From Tetrapyrgos nigripes (Eukaryota; Basidiomycota; Agaricomycetes; Agaricales; Campanellaceae): a DNA stretch of 64,000 nt. The stretch is taken from the NCBI GenBank assembly GCA_013368315.1, contig JAACJM010000335.1, positions 1 through 64,000 on the forward strand, given 5' to 3'. The translations under genes were made by a program, and so were the position numbers. This document shows, one piece after another, positions 55,284-64,000 of this stretch (its first letter is position 1; each line of letters begins with the position of its first letter). The notes under the pieces were generated by a model. That model worked only from the letters and a program-made list of their open reading frames with translations. It ran no database searches and was not told the DNA's origin.

Positions 55284-57170
55284 ATGAAGGTGGATAAATT
55301 GTTGGAAAGCACCCACATCAGTGGCAGAAGAACAACAGCAGGCATTATCAGCACATTACCAGATACTATCTTTAGGCATTACAAGAACAAGCCGACATCG
55401 AAGGAATTGTGGGATGCATTGAAACAGGATTATGATGCAAAGGACCCCCTCACTGAAGCCAGCTTGGAAAAGTGACTCTTCTCCCTCACATGTAACAATC
55501 CAGCTAAGGTTGGTAAACACCTTGACAATCTCATTGCAATCATGGACAAACTTGCTGAACAAGGAGTTTCTATCCCTGATTCCCAATTCAAATCGGCTAT
55601 CATCTCTTCTACTCCCGATATGTATCAAGCCACTGTCAAAGCCCTCATCACTGTATATAGGGAAGAACCACACAAGTTGACACCAGAAATGTTGATCACA
55701 GCCATTTGCACAGAAGCTCAAGGCAAGAATTTCGCTTCTAGCTCCAACAAATCACAAGAATCTGCGAATTACTCCAATGACAACTTCTGAGGCAGAGGGT
55801 GTGGCAGATTCAGGAGAAGAGGAGGAAGAGGTAGAGGAAATAGCAGAGGAGGCTGAGGAGGATCATCATTCAGAGGTCAGGGAAATTTCAGAGGAAGAGG
55901 CTGAGGTGGAACAGGAGGAAATTGGCAAAGCAACAACCAAACAAGGGAAGAACTGAGCTGTTATAATTGTGAAGGACTTGGTCATTTCTCCAAAAATTAT
56001 CCATCTAAGCACATGCAGCACCCTAATGTCACCAGAGAACACCGAGATGATAGGAATTACAGAGAAGACAGCAAGAATGGAGAGAATGGACAACAAAGGA
56101 ATGGAAAAGGAAGGGATACAGCAAACAGTGCCAGAGAAAAGAATGAAGAAGATAGTGATGAAGGAAGTTGGATGGCTATAGAGATTCTGGAGATTGAAGA
56201 TACTATTGATCACCCCACTATCGATTGCTCTGACATAGCTGAAGAAGCAGCTTTCAAAGCATCAGAACATACTCCACTGGTTCTATTTGACTCTGGATGC
56301 TCATCCCATATGTCTCCACTCCGAGATCAATTACAAAACTACCATACTATTCCTACTTGTCAAATCCAAGCTGCTAACTCTGATACATCCACATCCCAAG
56401 GGAAAGGCACCCTACACATCGAGACAGTTGATACAAAGGAGAAACCCCACTTCATACCTCTTCGCAACACTCTCTACTGCCCAGAGATGCCCAATACACT
56501 AGTATAATTGGGTATATCATTCATATTGAAGGAGGAATTATGGTTATCTCGAAACAAGGTTGCAGCATCACTCATATTCCAAAAGTGCATGGGCTTTATC
56601 AAATCATTGAGCATGAAAATGTTTATTCTGTCAACATTTGCATCCTATCCTTATATGAAGCCCATTGCGCTACTGGACACCAAAGTTATCAATACATCGA
56701 AACCTTATTCACAAACAATGCAGTTAAAGGAGTACATCTTGATCTGAACAGATTGTATGCATGTGTGCAAAAGGAGCTCATCTCTTACTCCACATGCCAA
56801 GAACTTTGACGTTTGGGGACCGGCCTCAGTTCAGGGTTACTATACCTACTGGCTGAAGAAGAAATCCATCACCGTCAAATGGAACATACAATTTACTAAT
56901 CAACCAATCCAACTCAGTGAGGAGGAGGATAATGATTTCATCAATCTGGAACAGAAGGTCCCTGAGTCAGATACAGTTGATCCCATCATCGAAATTACTG
57001 AACCCATTGCACCTGAGATCATCATTCCACCCAAAATTGTCACAGGTAGAAGACCTATCACTAGATCTATGATGAAGAAAACAGGAGGAGTAGAATCAGC
57101 CAACTTGCTTACCGCTAGTCTCACTCAAGTTACATCTGCATCAGCAAAAGCCCAGTTACCAATAAAGGTA
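55284..57170 (+). pseudogene. Ty1/copia gag-pol remnant with internal deletion
   Basis: Plus-strand order: gag 55284-55790 (PDTIFRHYKNKPTSKELWDA; LDNLIAIMDKLAEQGVSIPD), broken by one stop at about 55473; an Arg/Gly-rich box (RFRRRGGRGRGNSRGG); and a zinc knuckle CYNCEGLGHFSKNY, in which the last Cys is Tyr. Next is the aspartyl protease (VLFDSGCSSHMSPLRDQL) at 56275-56330. Then comes the GAG-pre-integrase segment (HIPKVHGLYQIIEHENVYSV; AHCATGHQSY) to 56740. At 56760-57170 the text jumps to the integrase C-terminus (AKNFDVWGPASVQGYYTYWL; the RRPITRSMMKK lead-in to RT). The integrase catalytic core is therefore deleted and RT is absent. Order gag-PR-IN identifies Ty1/copia. Confidence 0.85.
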
Positions 57171-57189
57171 TTTGGGTCCTTGCCTTTGC

Positions 57190-57430
57190 TATTAAAGATT
57201 TAGACATGAATAAATGATTTTTAAAGCTTTTAAAGGTTCAAAAATGATTTCGGTACCTAAATGATTGGTGACATTTCAAAGGCAAGAAAGGATTTAAGTT
57301 ATTGTCAAGGTACTCAATGACCTGGATTTTGTAAATTCTTATTCCCATTGATAAGGCCAAAAATCAAGTATTGCCTCTCCAAGGTTAAAGGATCCTCATC
57401 CACACCTTGAAATTCCAACCAGACTTTAAG
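57190..57430. repeat. Third AAAGG/TTCAAAAATGATT-rich tract
   Basis: Words AATGATTTTTAAAGC, TTTTAAAGGTTCAAAAATGA, AAAGGATTTAAG and AAGGTTAAAGGATCC are spaced as in the tracts at 17150 and 25255. It adjoins the 3' break of the copia remnant, so insertion or deletion here may have truncated that element. Confidence 0.4.
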
Positions 57431-57434
57431 GTCT

Positions 57435-57770
57435 TCACAAAGCCTCCACTTTGGCTGAAGGCATTTTCAAGGTACTTGAGAATTTATTATCAAGGAATAG
57501 TGACATGGCAGGAATCGATGAGCCATGGTCTGCAGAGAAATCTTTTTGGCTGAACATAAATCTAAACTGCTGATGCACTTGTCCATCTGGAATGGGGTCA
57601 GACAGATCAACTCGCTCATGCAAGATTTTAGCCAAAGGAGATGTGACCCTGCCCAAAAGAAAGGGCAGAGCTCGAGTGGGAACTGTTTTGACGACAGATG
57701 CTAGCGAAGGGTACATGGTGCTTATAGATATGTGGGTTCTGAGTTCTAGTAAAGGGAGTGACAAGGACAA
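57435..57770 (-). pseudogene. Unrecognised open frame, about 110 aa
   Basis: The minus strand reads SLSLPLLELRTHISISTMYP, then VPTRALPFLLGRVTSPLAKI and DPIPDGQVHQQFRFMFSQKD. It has even, protein-like composition with alternating hydrophobic and polar stretches and no low complexity. I do not recognise it. It lies just 3' of the Plavaka-like gene on the same strand and may be a remnant of the same or an adjacent element. Confidence 0.35.
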
Positions 57771-57889
57771 TGCACGAGAGCTTTCAGCCAGTGTGTCTAT
57801 AAGATGTCAGGGTGAAACACCTGGCCCCCATTCAGGCGTAACCACACTGTGCCCATTAGGGTCTTAGCTGGGCTCAGGTAAAACCCATG

Positions 57890-60290
57890 CTTACATGGAT
57901 GCATACCCCTCCATTTCATACACATCTACATTGTGATTGAAGGGTTCCTCACTGTCCTCTGGCCCAAGATTGTCCTCGTCCTGTAGTATATTGTCCTTGT
58001 TTTCCTCCTCGCTTTCCTCAGGCTCTTCATTGTGGTTGTAACTGTAATCTGCTTCCTCATCCTCATCTACTGCTACATCTCCAACCTCCTCCTGGTGCTG
58101 TAAACCAGTGGGTGGTTCCACTGGTGCGATAGGAATAATCAGTGATGGATCTTCTGAGTCGTCAACATCTTCCCACTCTGGCACAGCAGAAGAAGCCTGG
58201 GTCTTCAGTAGTTGATGCCCAAGACCAATCCTGGGAATGAATCATGCAAACATGTCCCTATCAGAAAAGCTGAGGTGCATTAGCATGTGAAAAAACATAC
58301 AGCTTGAAGAGGTAAGAAGCTTACATTCCAATATCAAACCTCCACCAATCTTCATGCTTGTCAGATGCCTTTTGTGCCAGCTTTGATGGGCCCATGTTAG
58401 TATTTGTCCGACCCATACTGAAGGTAGAGATGAGATGTACAGCCCGTACAACATCATGCAGGTCCATGAATCTGAAACTGCCTTCTTCAGCATCCACAAA
58501 GCCTACCTTTGGAAGACGCTTCTTCTCCAGGTTGAAAGCATGGTCATCATCTAGTGCCAGCCAGCAGACCCACAAAAAGTCCATTGGTTTATGAGATGCC
58601 CACATACAAGTAGGAGTTATCTTGAGCGCGAAGCATGATGTCAGCATTGGTACGTGGGTTAATGGGATCTTGGCTGCGTTGCATGTCATAGGTGGTGTAA
58701 TTGATTCAGAGGACTTTATGGGAGTAGATGCAATCATGGAGGACACAGACAGACCCTCGTTCTTGAAGGGTGATATCCGATTCAGATTTTCCAGGTACTA
58801 ATCTGGAATACATGTGTGACCTCAAATCCTTGTAAAAGTCCTGAGCGATATTAGATATGGGTAATCATATAGGAAATGGCCTGCCAGACTCACTTTGATG
58901 GCTGGGTCCCTGGAGTTCTTGTTTGTCCAGGTTTGAACATTCATCGAGATAGAAGTGTCCTCTGACATAGTGTAGGGCATAAAGGATCTGAGTGAGAGAA
59001 AGGAACAACATTGGTGCCAGAAGCCTGTTTGGTTTTGGTCTTCTCAATGAGGTGTTTGCAATGCTCTTGATTGGTGACTTGGTGTGTAAAATTGAAGACG
59101 CAGTTGGTACGATTATAAAATCATTTGATCCCTAGATACAATGCGATCAGGAAACACACAAATTAAATCAACTTGTCACATACTATCTGAGTGTTGTAAT
59201 TGTTGGTGGTACCATAACAATGGATAAACCAGGGATAATGACCAATAGCATGGAACTTGAATGTTGAGAGACTAAAGATCTTCCCTTTGGCAACAGTCAG
59301 AATCTCTTTGGCTTTGCCCTTGCTCTGCTCCTTTTTTGTACTTTTCTTCGCATTCCACCTATCCCTAGCAGCTGTTTCCTTTGGTATCTCCTTAGTCTGA
59401 AATTTCCTGCACACCTTCTCGTCGAAAGTCCATATAGAATTCCCAATGTTGGTGATCTTATCATCCAGCATGCCAAGAGAAATGTCAGAATGGATGTGGA
59501 ACTTGGCGAGGCAATGGAATGCAGCAAGGTCACAAAGACAGTCAAGGATCTTGTCATTGTGTTCCTTCACGAGTCTGTCAAAGAGAGGTATTGCAACCTG
59601 CAATCAGTGTCAGCTACTACTCCTCCTCCAGCTGATACAAGAGTAATCTGAACCATACCTGAAGCATATCTTCGAAGTCCCAGGCTGCAAGTTGCTTCAT
59701 GGCCAAAGTGTTGGTTCACATTCTCTGAATGGTGGAGCAACCAAATGTAGGAACCATACAATACCTATTCCATGTTAGCACTAGCTAAGCTCTTGAGAAT
59801 GTAACACATACTGTGAATCCATTTCCTGTATGGTGTCGTGCCCATATGCTATAAAAATTTGTATGAGGTGAGTGAGTAGTGCCTTCCAGATGCCAAGCTC
59901 AAGCTCATGCAATACATCGGGAATGAAAATCTCATAAAAGTTGATGCCGAAATTGAAGAAACATTCAGAGAAAGTGTTCTGAAAGAGGTATGAGCAACTG
60001 TGCTTGAAATAGTCAAGCTAACAACTCACCTGGACAGTAGTAAGACATAGCAGCTGCAGCAGTTGTTCTATAGCTGTGCAAGCAATACAGTATCCATAGT
60101 CAAACATCCACTTCCTCACACTCTCAATTAAACCCCTTTGTTGCTCTGAATCAACCTGTCATTGAGTCCAATGACGTTGACAATCCTGAAACATTCTGAG
60201 TTGATCAATCTGTTCTTTTTTGACCAGACAATGAGGGCAGGAGTGACCACCAAGGCACTGCCAGATAACCATAAGACTAAGTAATAGATG
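57890..60290 (-). pseudogene. Plavaka-like transposase, C-terminal two thirds, degraded
   Basis: Minus-strand exons chain in order. About 60270-60060 holds CLGGHSCPHCLVKKEQIDQL, a Cys knuckle, then IESVRKWMFDYGYCIACTAI. 59992-59820 holds FSECFFNFGINFYEIFIPDV and LHELELGIWKALLTHLIQIF, the conserved catalytic-core block D-x-x-H-E-x-E-L-G-x-W-K. 59760-59650 holds MVPTFGCSTIQRM, then a stop, and LAAWDFEDMLQ. 59601-59163 holds VAIPLFDRLVKEHNDKILDC, FSLSTFKFHAIGHYPWFIHC and YGTTNNYNTQIVCDKLI. 58640-58320 holds FLWVCWLALDDDHAFNLEKK, LPKVGFVDAEEGSFRFMDLH and HLISTFSMGRTNTNMGPSKL. 58184-57891 is an acidic tail. This order is that of the large basidiomycete transposases of the CACTA-related Plavaka type. 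Stops occur at about 59727, in the 60.2-kb exon and after CDKLI; the N-terminus is absent. Confidence 0.7.
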
Positions 60291-61079
60291 ACACTGACAC
60301 CAAGTCAAGTTTCAGTTAAGAATAAGGGAAAAGTAGGACAGACCCAGACTGAGACAGTTGGCAGCCAACCAGGAGACAGAGGTGCCTTTGATACTTGGGA
60401 CAATGAGTTTGGACTGTTGGGGCCTGGAGAGGGGATGTTTGTGGAAGAGAAAAAGACATGGCCACGGAAGCTGTTGTCATTGGTTCCCAGAGGTAGGAGA
60501 AGGTAGGTTGGGGTTCCATTCTAGACTGAGGTCATACCTAAGAAGAGAAAGGTATTCTACCTTTCAAGACACCTTCTCGAATCTAAGAAGCCAATCCTTC
60601 CTTCACCAATCAATGATCTTCAAGTATTGCTTGATTTTCTCACTCCTCATCTGACAAAAAAGTGTCCTCGGACTGGGATGTGTCATTGGAAAGGAATGAT
60701 AAAGATGATGTTGAAGATAGAGAGCTTGAAGCAGTGTGGGATAGAGTATTTAGTGATTCTGTGAATTATCAAGGTAATCAAAACTGGAATTTATGGTCTG
60801 TGTAGTGTCAGAACCACCAAAATCAACAAGAATATGGGCAGAAGTCTCTGATAGAGACTTCTCATGGTGCATTGCTGTTCTTTGTTCTGTCATCTACAGG
60901 TATACCGTGAACTGAATAAAATCAGTAAGTAAACATTCACAGGAAGGGGTCTACAGAATTTATGACATTGATAATGGCGGCTTTCACATTCAATACATCC
61001 TGTGCATCCCATTCATCTTCGATCCACATCAATTTAGAAGTTGGGTTTGATAACTACAGAGATAAAAAGTCAAAAAAGT
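60291..61079. other. Unassigned sequence
   Basis: Short frames at 60288-60654 have no motif. A possible 5' part of the Plavaka-like gene should lie here, but no matching exon is readable. Confidence 0.35.
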
Positions 61080-61530
61080 TTACACAGAATTACCCAGTGC
61101 AAATGTATAAATATGTGTGGATCGAACCTTGTCAACATACTCATAGATCTTTAGTGAAAAATCAATCATGTGCAATAGGTTGGGAAGAACAGTCTTGATT
61201 AACCTTTCATACAGTGGAAGTACAAAAGAGAGAGTGGGAGTCCTCTCTCCAGATACAATGAAGGAGATGTGGGCCACCACTCTGTGTGGCAATGATGAGG
61301 CCCAAAAGGAGTGAGTGCGAGTGCTAAGTGAGCACTGTCTGGTCATTGTCATATCTTCTGATAACAAGGAGTTCGCCATCAAAACAGAGGTTGCCAGACA
61401 CATTTCTTTTATCAATGATTTCTTAGGCAGTGGTAAGCCAGTTATCAAATTGTGTTTTTTCATCTCACTCCAGACAACTCCTAGCATCCAACGAGCCCAT
61501 TCCACTACCTAATGTGTCTTCCAGTGTGCT
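61080..61530 (-). pseudogene. hAT transposase fragment containing hairpin module 4
   Basis: The minus strand is open at 61505-61080. Its second half reads SGERTPTLSFVLPLYERLIK, then PNLLHMIDFSLKIYEYVDKV and RSTHIYTFALGNSV. This matches the pattern of the hAT transposase segment before the dimerisation domain (S...TPT...VLP.YE.L...; I...L..Y....R....YA.A). The preceding stretch (FWASSLPHRVVAHISFIV) does not look like transposase and coincides with hairpin module 4. An insertion there without loss of frame is likely. The C-terminal dimerisation region is missing. Confidence 0.6.
61262..61310 (+). repeat. Structured hairpin module, copy 4
   Basis: The core 61271-61303 reads GGGCCACCACTCTGTGTGGC, AATGATGAGGCCC. 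The apical hairpin is GCCAcCAC-TCT-GTGTGGC. Compared with copies 1 and 2, CGC/GCG has become CAC/GTG, a compensatory double change. GGGCC/GGCCC is kept. The leader ATGAAGGAGATGTGGGCCA matches copy 1. Confidence 0.72.
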
Positions 61531-61826
61531 GGAAAAAGTTAGTCAATATTTCTTTGTCTGCGTGTACTACAGGCTAACCATCTAGGGTATGACAGATCAT
61601 TCAATACTGTGAGATCCACAGTAACAAGGAGCCTGATTTCGATGCCGAACCACCTCAGAAGGATCAATACGTGCTGAAAGCAGTTTGTTTCATTGCCTTT
61701 TGTGTGTACCTCTGTCTGAGAATTGATCATGGCAGATCATTGATCATCAAAACCAAACTGGACCCATAGACATTAGCTCAGAGGAAGAAATTTTCATCGA
61801 GCAAGTCCTTGCTGAAGGAGGAGGAG
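61531..61826. other. Sequence upstream of the gypsy LTR, ending in a polypurine run
   Basis: No gene is seen. The last bases before the LTR are GCTGAAGGAGGAGGAG, which looks like a polypurine tract, and the plus strand before it reads SSEEEIFIEQVLAEGGG. This could be the tail of another gypsy element sharing this LTR, or chance. Confidence 0.4.
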
Positions 61827-62220
61827 TGTTATGAACTGCTGGTCTATTCATTTCTTATCTCCATGGACCACTATTCATTCTCATCTTTACCATCATCATC
61901 TTCTCTGTCTACGGTTACCATCACTTGATCTGACATGTTCATCATTTATCTCCTCCGATTCCTATCTCCATGGACATTCTCACTTATTCAGGACTTGTAT
62001 TTAGTTCCTTATTCTGTTCACTTCGTCTCCACTCTGCTCTCAGTACAGTGCAGTGTCGAGTATAGTTAGCTACTCATCCTCTACTTGTTCCTACTACTTC
62101 TCTATTTTCTCTCTCTATCTCCCTCTCTCTTTCACGATATCGTCTCATTTGTAACTTGTCAATCTATCTGGTTCATTGCATGACTTGGGTGGTTATTGCT
62201 AAGTGACAACGTTCTTGACA
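61827..62220 (+). repeat. Gypsy 5' LTR
   Basis: It starts TGTTATGAACTGCTGGTC and ends AACGTTCTTGACA, and is related to the LTRs of the element at 6286-12908. Shared parts are the start TGTxATGAACTGCT, the block CATGACTTGGGTGGTTATT and the end TGACA. The sequence just inside (CTTGAACAGACTCTC, then TTACACCCAC) matches the corresponding inside segment of that element. The 3' LTR would lie beyond the window. Confidence 0.78.
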
Positions 62221-63501
62221 CTTGAACAGACTCTCTTACACCCACCTCACAAACAGACCTCGCAACTCAACACGAATCCTTCCGTCGTATTAAAACTTCC
62301 TATTCTTTCATCCTTCCCCTACGGTGCCCCAAGCCCATCATCTCTACCCTGTGTGAGGAGCCTCACAGGTCAGCCAGTGTGAACAGTTCAAGGAACTGTT
62401 GCACGAAGTCATCCCCCATCTACACAGTTTCGAGACATAAACCAAACTTGCCGATTCGAGTAGGGTGGTCGACTGACTCTGTAATTGAAATCCCAGAACC
62501 CTTGATTGTACACACTGGCTCTCAACTTCGAACCATTCCTCAACAACCTATGAATCCGACCTCCACCAGAGTACTGCTACAGGATTGAAGATTCAGACCC
62601 ATATAGCTTCAAAAACTATTCACAGCAGGTTAAAAACGCAATACAAAAGCACGCTGTCACATTCAATAACTATTGGATTAAACTAAACAAGTGAAGTAAC
62701 CATCTTTGAATATCTTTGAATAAAGATATCCCCTGAGAACATAACTCCATGCTACATGGCAGTCGCAGACACCTGTTATTTCGTCCAACTCGGAAACACC
62801 CCTATTCCTTGCTGGTTCAGCACAACGACTACGAAGACAGTGACATCTTAGAACTCTGCCAAGGAGAACACGAAGAATACCTCCAAACTCGAATCCCCAG
62901 AATAAACAACTACTATCGACAAGGATTCTATTGGGAGGACGTCTCCATTGATCAGTGGAACCACCTGTTTTCAGGACCTGAAGACCCCAACTAGTGTATG
63001 TCCGAAAGTAGAATTCCTAGAGTAACTCGATCACGATCACGCGTCGCTTCACAAACCCCAGTCGTACCTCCTCACCTCACATTCCATTTGCCTGCACCCG
63101 TCAACCTCATGCATATCATCTTCGAAGCCAAAAGGACTGTCATTTTTCAGCTAATAACCAGTGGGACATCTGCCCAACCAATCTGTGCCCAAACTGACTC
63201 TCCATACACAATCAAGTGCTCACACAAGCAGAGCTAGAGTATGGCTTTGGACCCATACTACCACTTGGACAATACGTTCAGTCAGAACCAATTTCAGAAA
63301 CCCGAACCCCAATAACTGAACCCTCATCACATACTTTGATTCGAAGAATCAGACCCTAGCAATGAACCTATTCCTGAATCCGAACCACCAACTTCCTTTA
63401 ACAGATCCCCCTCTGACAGCACCCCCAGTGCAGTTCAAGAACCTATATCTGTTCATCCCCAACAATCAATTGATTTCCACACTCTCTACTCTTCCCTCGA
63501 A
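62221..63501 (+). other. Gypsy leader region with short frames
   Basis: Between LTR and gag are frames at 62379-62588, 62749-62994 (81 aa, HNDYEDSDILELCQGEHEEY) and 62998-63237. They may be parts of a longer gag N-terminus separated by frame changes, or leader frames. The plus strand is open in the gag frame from about 63339, reading SDPSNEPIPESEPPTSFNRS before the first ATG. Confidence 0.5.
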
Positions 63502-64000
63502 ATGTCTGAACATGGCGAACCTACCTCAGCTATCGCCGCTGCAGGAGGAACGAATAGAGCACCCGCCAATACCCCTTCCGATGATGAGGGTCTCTCTCCT
63601 CCTAATAGAACCACAAAGGAAAGAGGGGCAAAACCAGAGAAGTTCACAGGAGAACGAAACCTGGCAAAAGATTGGCTAGCCAAGTTTAACAACTATCTTC
63701 GGCTCAACAATAGGGTCTACCCTATGGAGGATGAGAAAATATCACTATTTCTCACTCTCTATACAGGAGAGGAAGCAGGACGATGGGCTCACGACATGAT
63801 GACGAAAATCTACGAAGAAGACGATGACTATAGTGACAGTGATGAAGAATCGACTACTGAAGACGAAGACTCATCGTCACTGGAATCTACAATGAAGAAG
63901 AAGTCGTGGACCCTACGAGAAGTAAAACGAGAGTTCCTGCAAGACTTTAAACCAGCATCCCAGGAATCTCAAGCACAAGCAAAGATAGAAACCATAAGAA
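63502..64000 (+). CDS. gag: Ty3/gypsy Gag polyprotein, open to window edge
   Basis: The frame from ATG 63502 (MSEHGEPTSAIAAAGG) runs 166 codons without a stop and leaves the window. It has an N-terminal low-complexity stretch, then FTGERNLAKDWLAKFNNYLR, KISLFLTLYTGEEAGRWAHD, an acidic insert (DDDYSDSDEESTTEDED) and LREVKREFLQDFKPASQESQ. The W....F..YL and L.L..L.G.A..W patterns are those of Ty3/gypsy capsid. The gag at 10480-11480 is a broken relative (CA start GERDKAKQWLASFNNYL). Gag would assemble the cytoplasmic particle in which reverse transcription occurs. This is the only uninterrupted retroelement frame in the window, so the element may be young; pol is not visible. Confidence 0.8.
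   Translation, partial: MSEHGEPTSAIAAAGGTNRAPANTPSDDEGLSPPNRTTKERGAKPEKFTGERNLAKDWLAKFNNYLRLNNRVYPMEDEKISLFLTLYTGEEAGRWAHDMMTKIYEEDDDYSDSDEESTTEDEDSSSLESTMKKKSWTLREVKREFLQDFKPASQESQAQAKIETIR

Noticed and set aside
57891..58184. Acidic frame as an independent small gene
   Set aside because: Its strand, position and composition fit the C-terminal tail of the Plavaka-like transposase just upstream.
1..64000. tRNA, rRNA or snRNA genes
   Set aside because: Scanning for GGTTCGAATCC-type B boxes and conserved rRNA or snRNA words gave no convincing hit; the few partial matches (for example near 45424) lack the partner A box.

Overview
The window is a repeat-dense, gene-poor stretch of a fungal genome, most likely a basidiomycete of the Agaricomycetes (mushroom-formers). 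This is inferred from short 50-70 bp GT-AG introns, a long multi-exon metacaspase gene, the fungal-type integrase-core (DDE) gene, a Plavaka-like transposase, BED-finger/hAT genes, a Helitron N-terminal fragment and Ty3/gypsy and Ty1/copia retroelements. Nearly all coding sequence is transposon-derived and broken by stops, frameshifts or truncation. The one clearly intact host-type gene is the metacaspase on the minus strand (48614-50927, five exons, about 693 aa), with a TATA box 60 bp upstream of its start.

Layout. 1-3345: LTR-like repeat and a gypsy pol fragment with a small internal inversion. 3850-4420: Helitron fragment. 6286-12908: complete but dead minus-strand Ty3/gypsy element with both LTRs and a 5-bp target duplication. 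13384-14484: Tc1/mariner element with perfect 44-bp inverted repeats and a broken transposase. 16795-17088: alpha/beta-hydrolase fragment. 19671-22694: a 3-kb CACTA-type element that is one giant palindrome around a purine minisatellite. 26785-28019: solo LTR. 28013-32000: two unrecognised minus-strand genes, the second interrupted by a 279-bp CACTA MITE. 32230-33425: integrase-core pseudogene. 33575-35682: a second minisatellite joined to a CACTA arm. 36189-38140: inverted-repeat element and direct duplication.

38520-44105: an unusual block in which two modules, each made of a tandem array, a pyrimidine-rich tract and a telomere-like CCTAATAACCCTAA end, flank a gypsy integrase remnant. Module A contains three consecutive arrays of different perfect or near-perfect hairpins. 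44105-45002: 5' part of a BED-finger (hAT-type) gene that stops being recognisable exactly at the telomere-like end. 45820-46399: copia gag. 46688-47887: PIF/Harbinger-like element. 48614-50994: metacaspase and promoter. 51269-52677: hAT-like element with GGTACCCGCA subterminal repeats lying upstream of the metacaspase. 55284-57170: copia remnant. 57890-60290: Plavaka-like transposase remnant. 61080-61530: hAT transposase remnant. 61827-64000: plus-strand gypsy LTR with a gag reading frame still open at the window edge.

The most interesting unexplained signal is a roughly 40-60 nt structured module found five times (24257, 42673, 53436, 53736, 61271). It has a conserved apical hairpin (consensus GCCAYYGCTTCGCGTGGC), a conserved AAATTACGA joint and a closing stem that changes sequence between copies while staying paired. 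It matches no element family that I recognise. The hairpin arrays at 38.5-39.9 kb are a second candidate, because individual units carry compensatory base changes.
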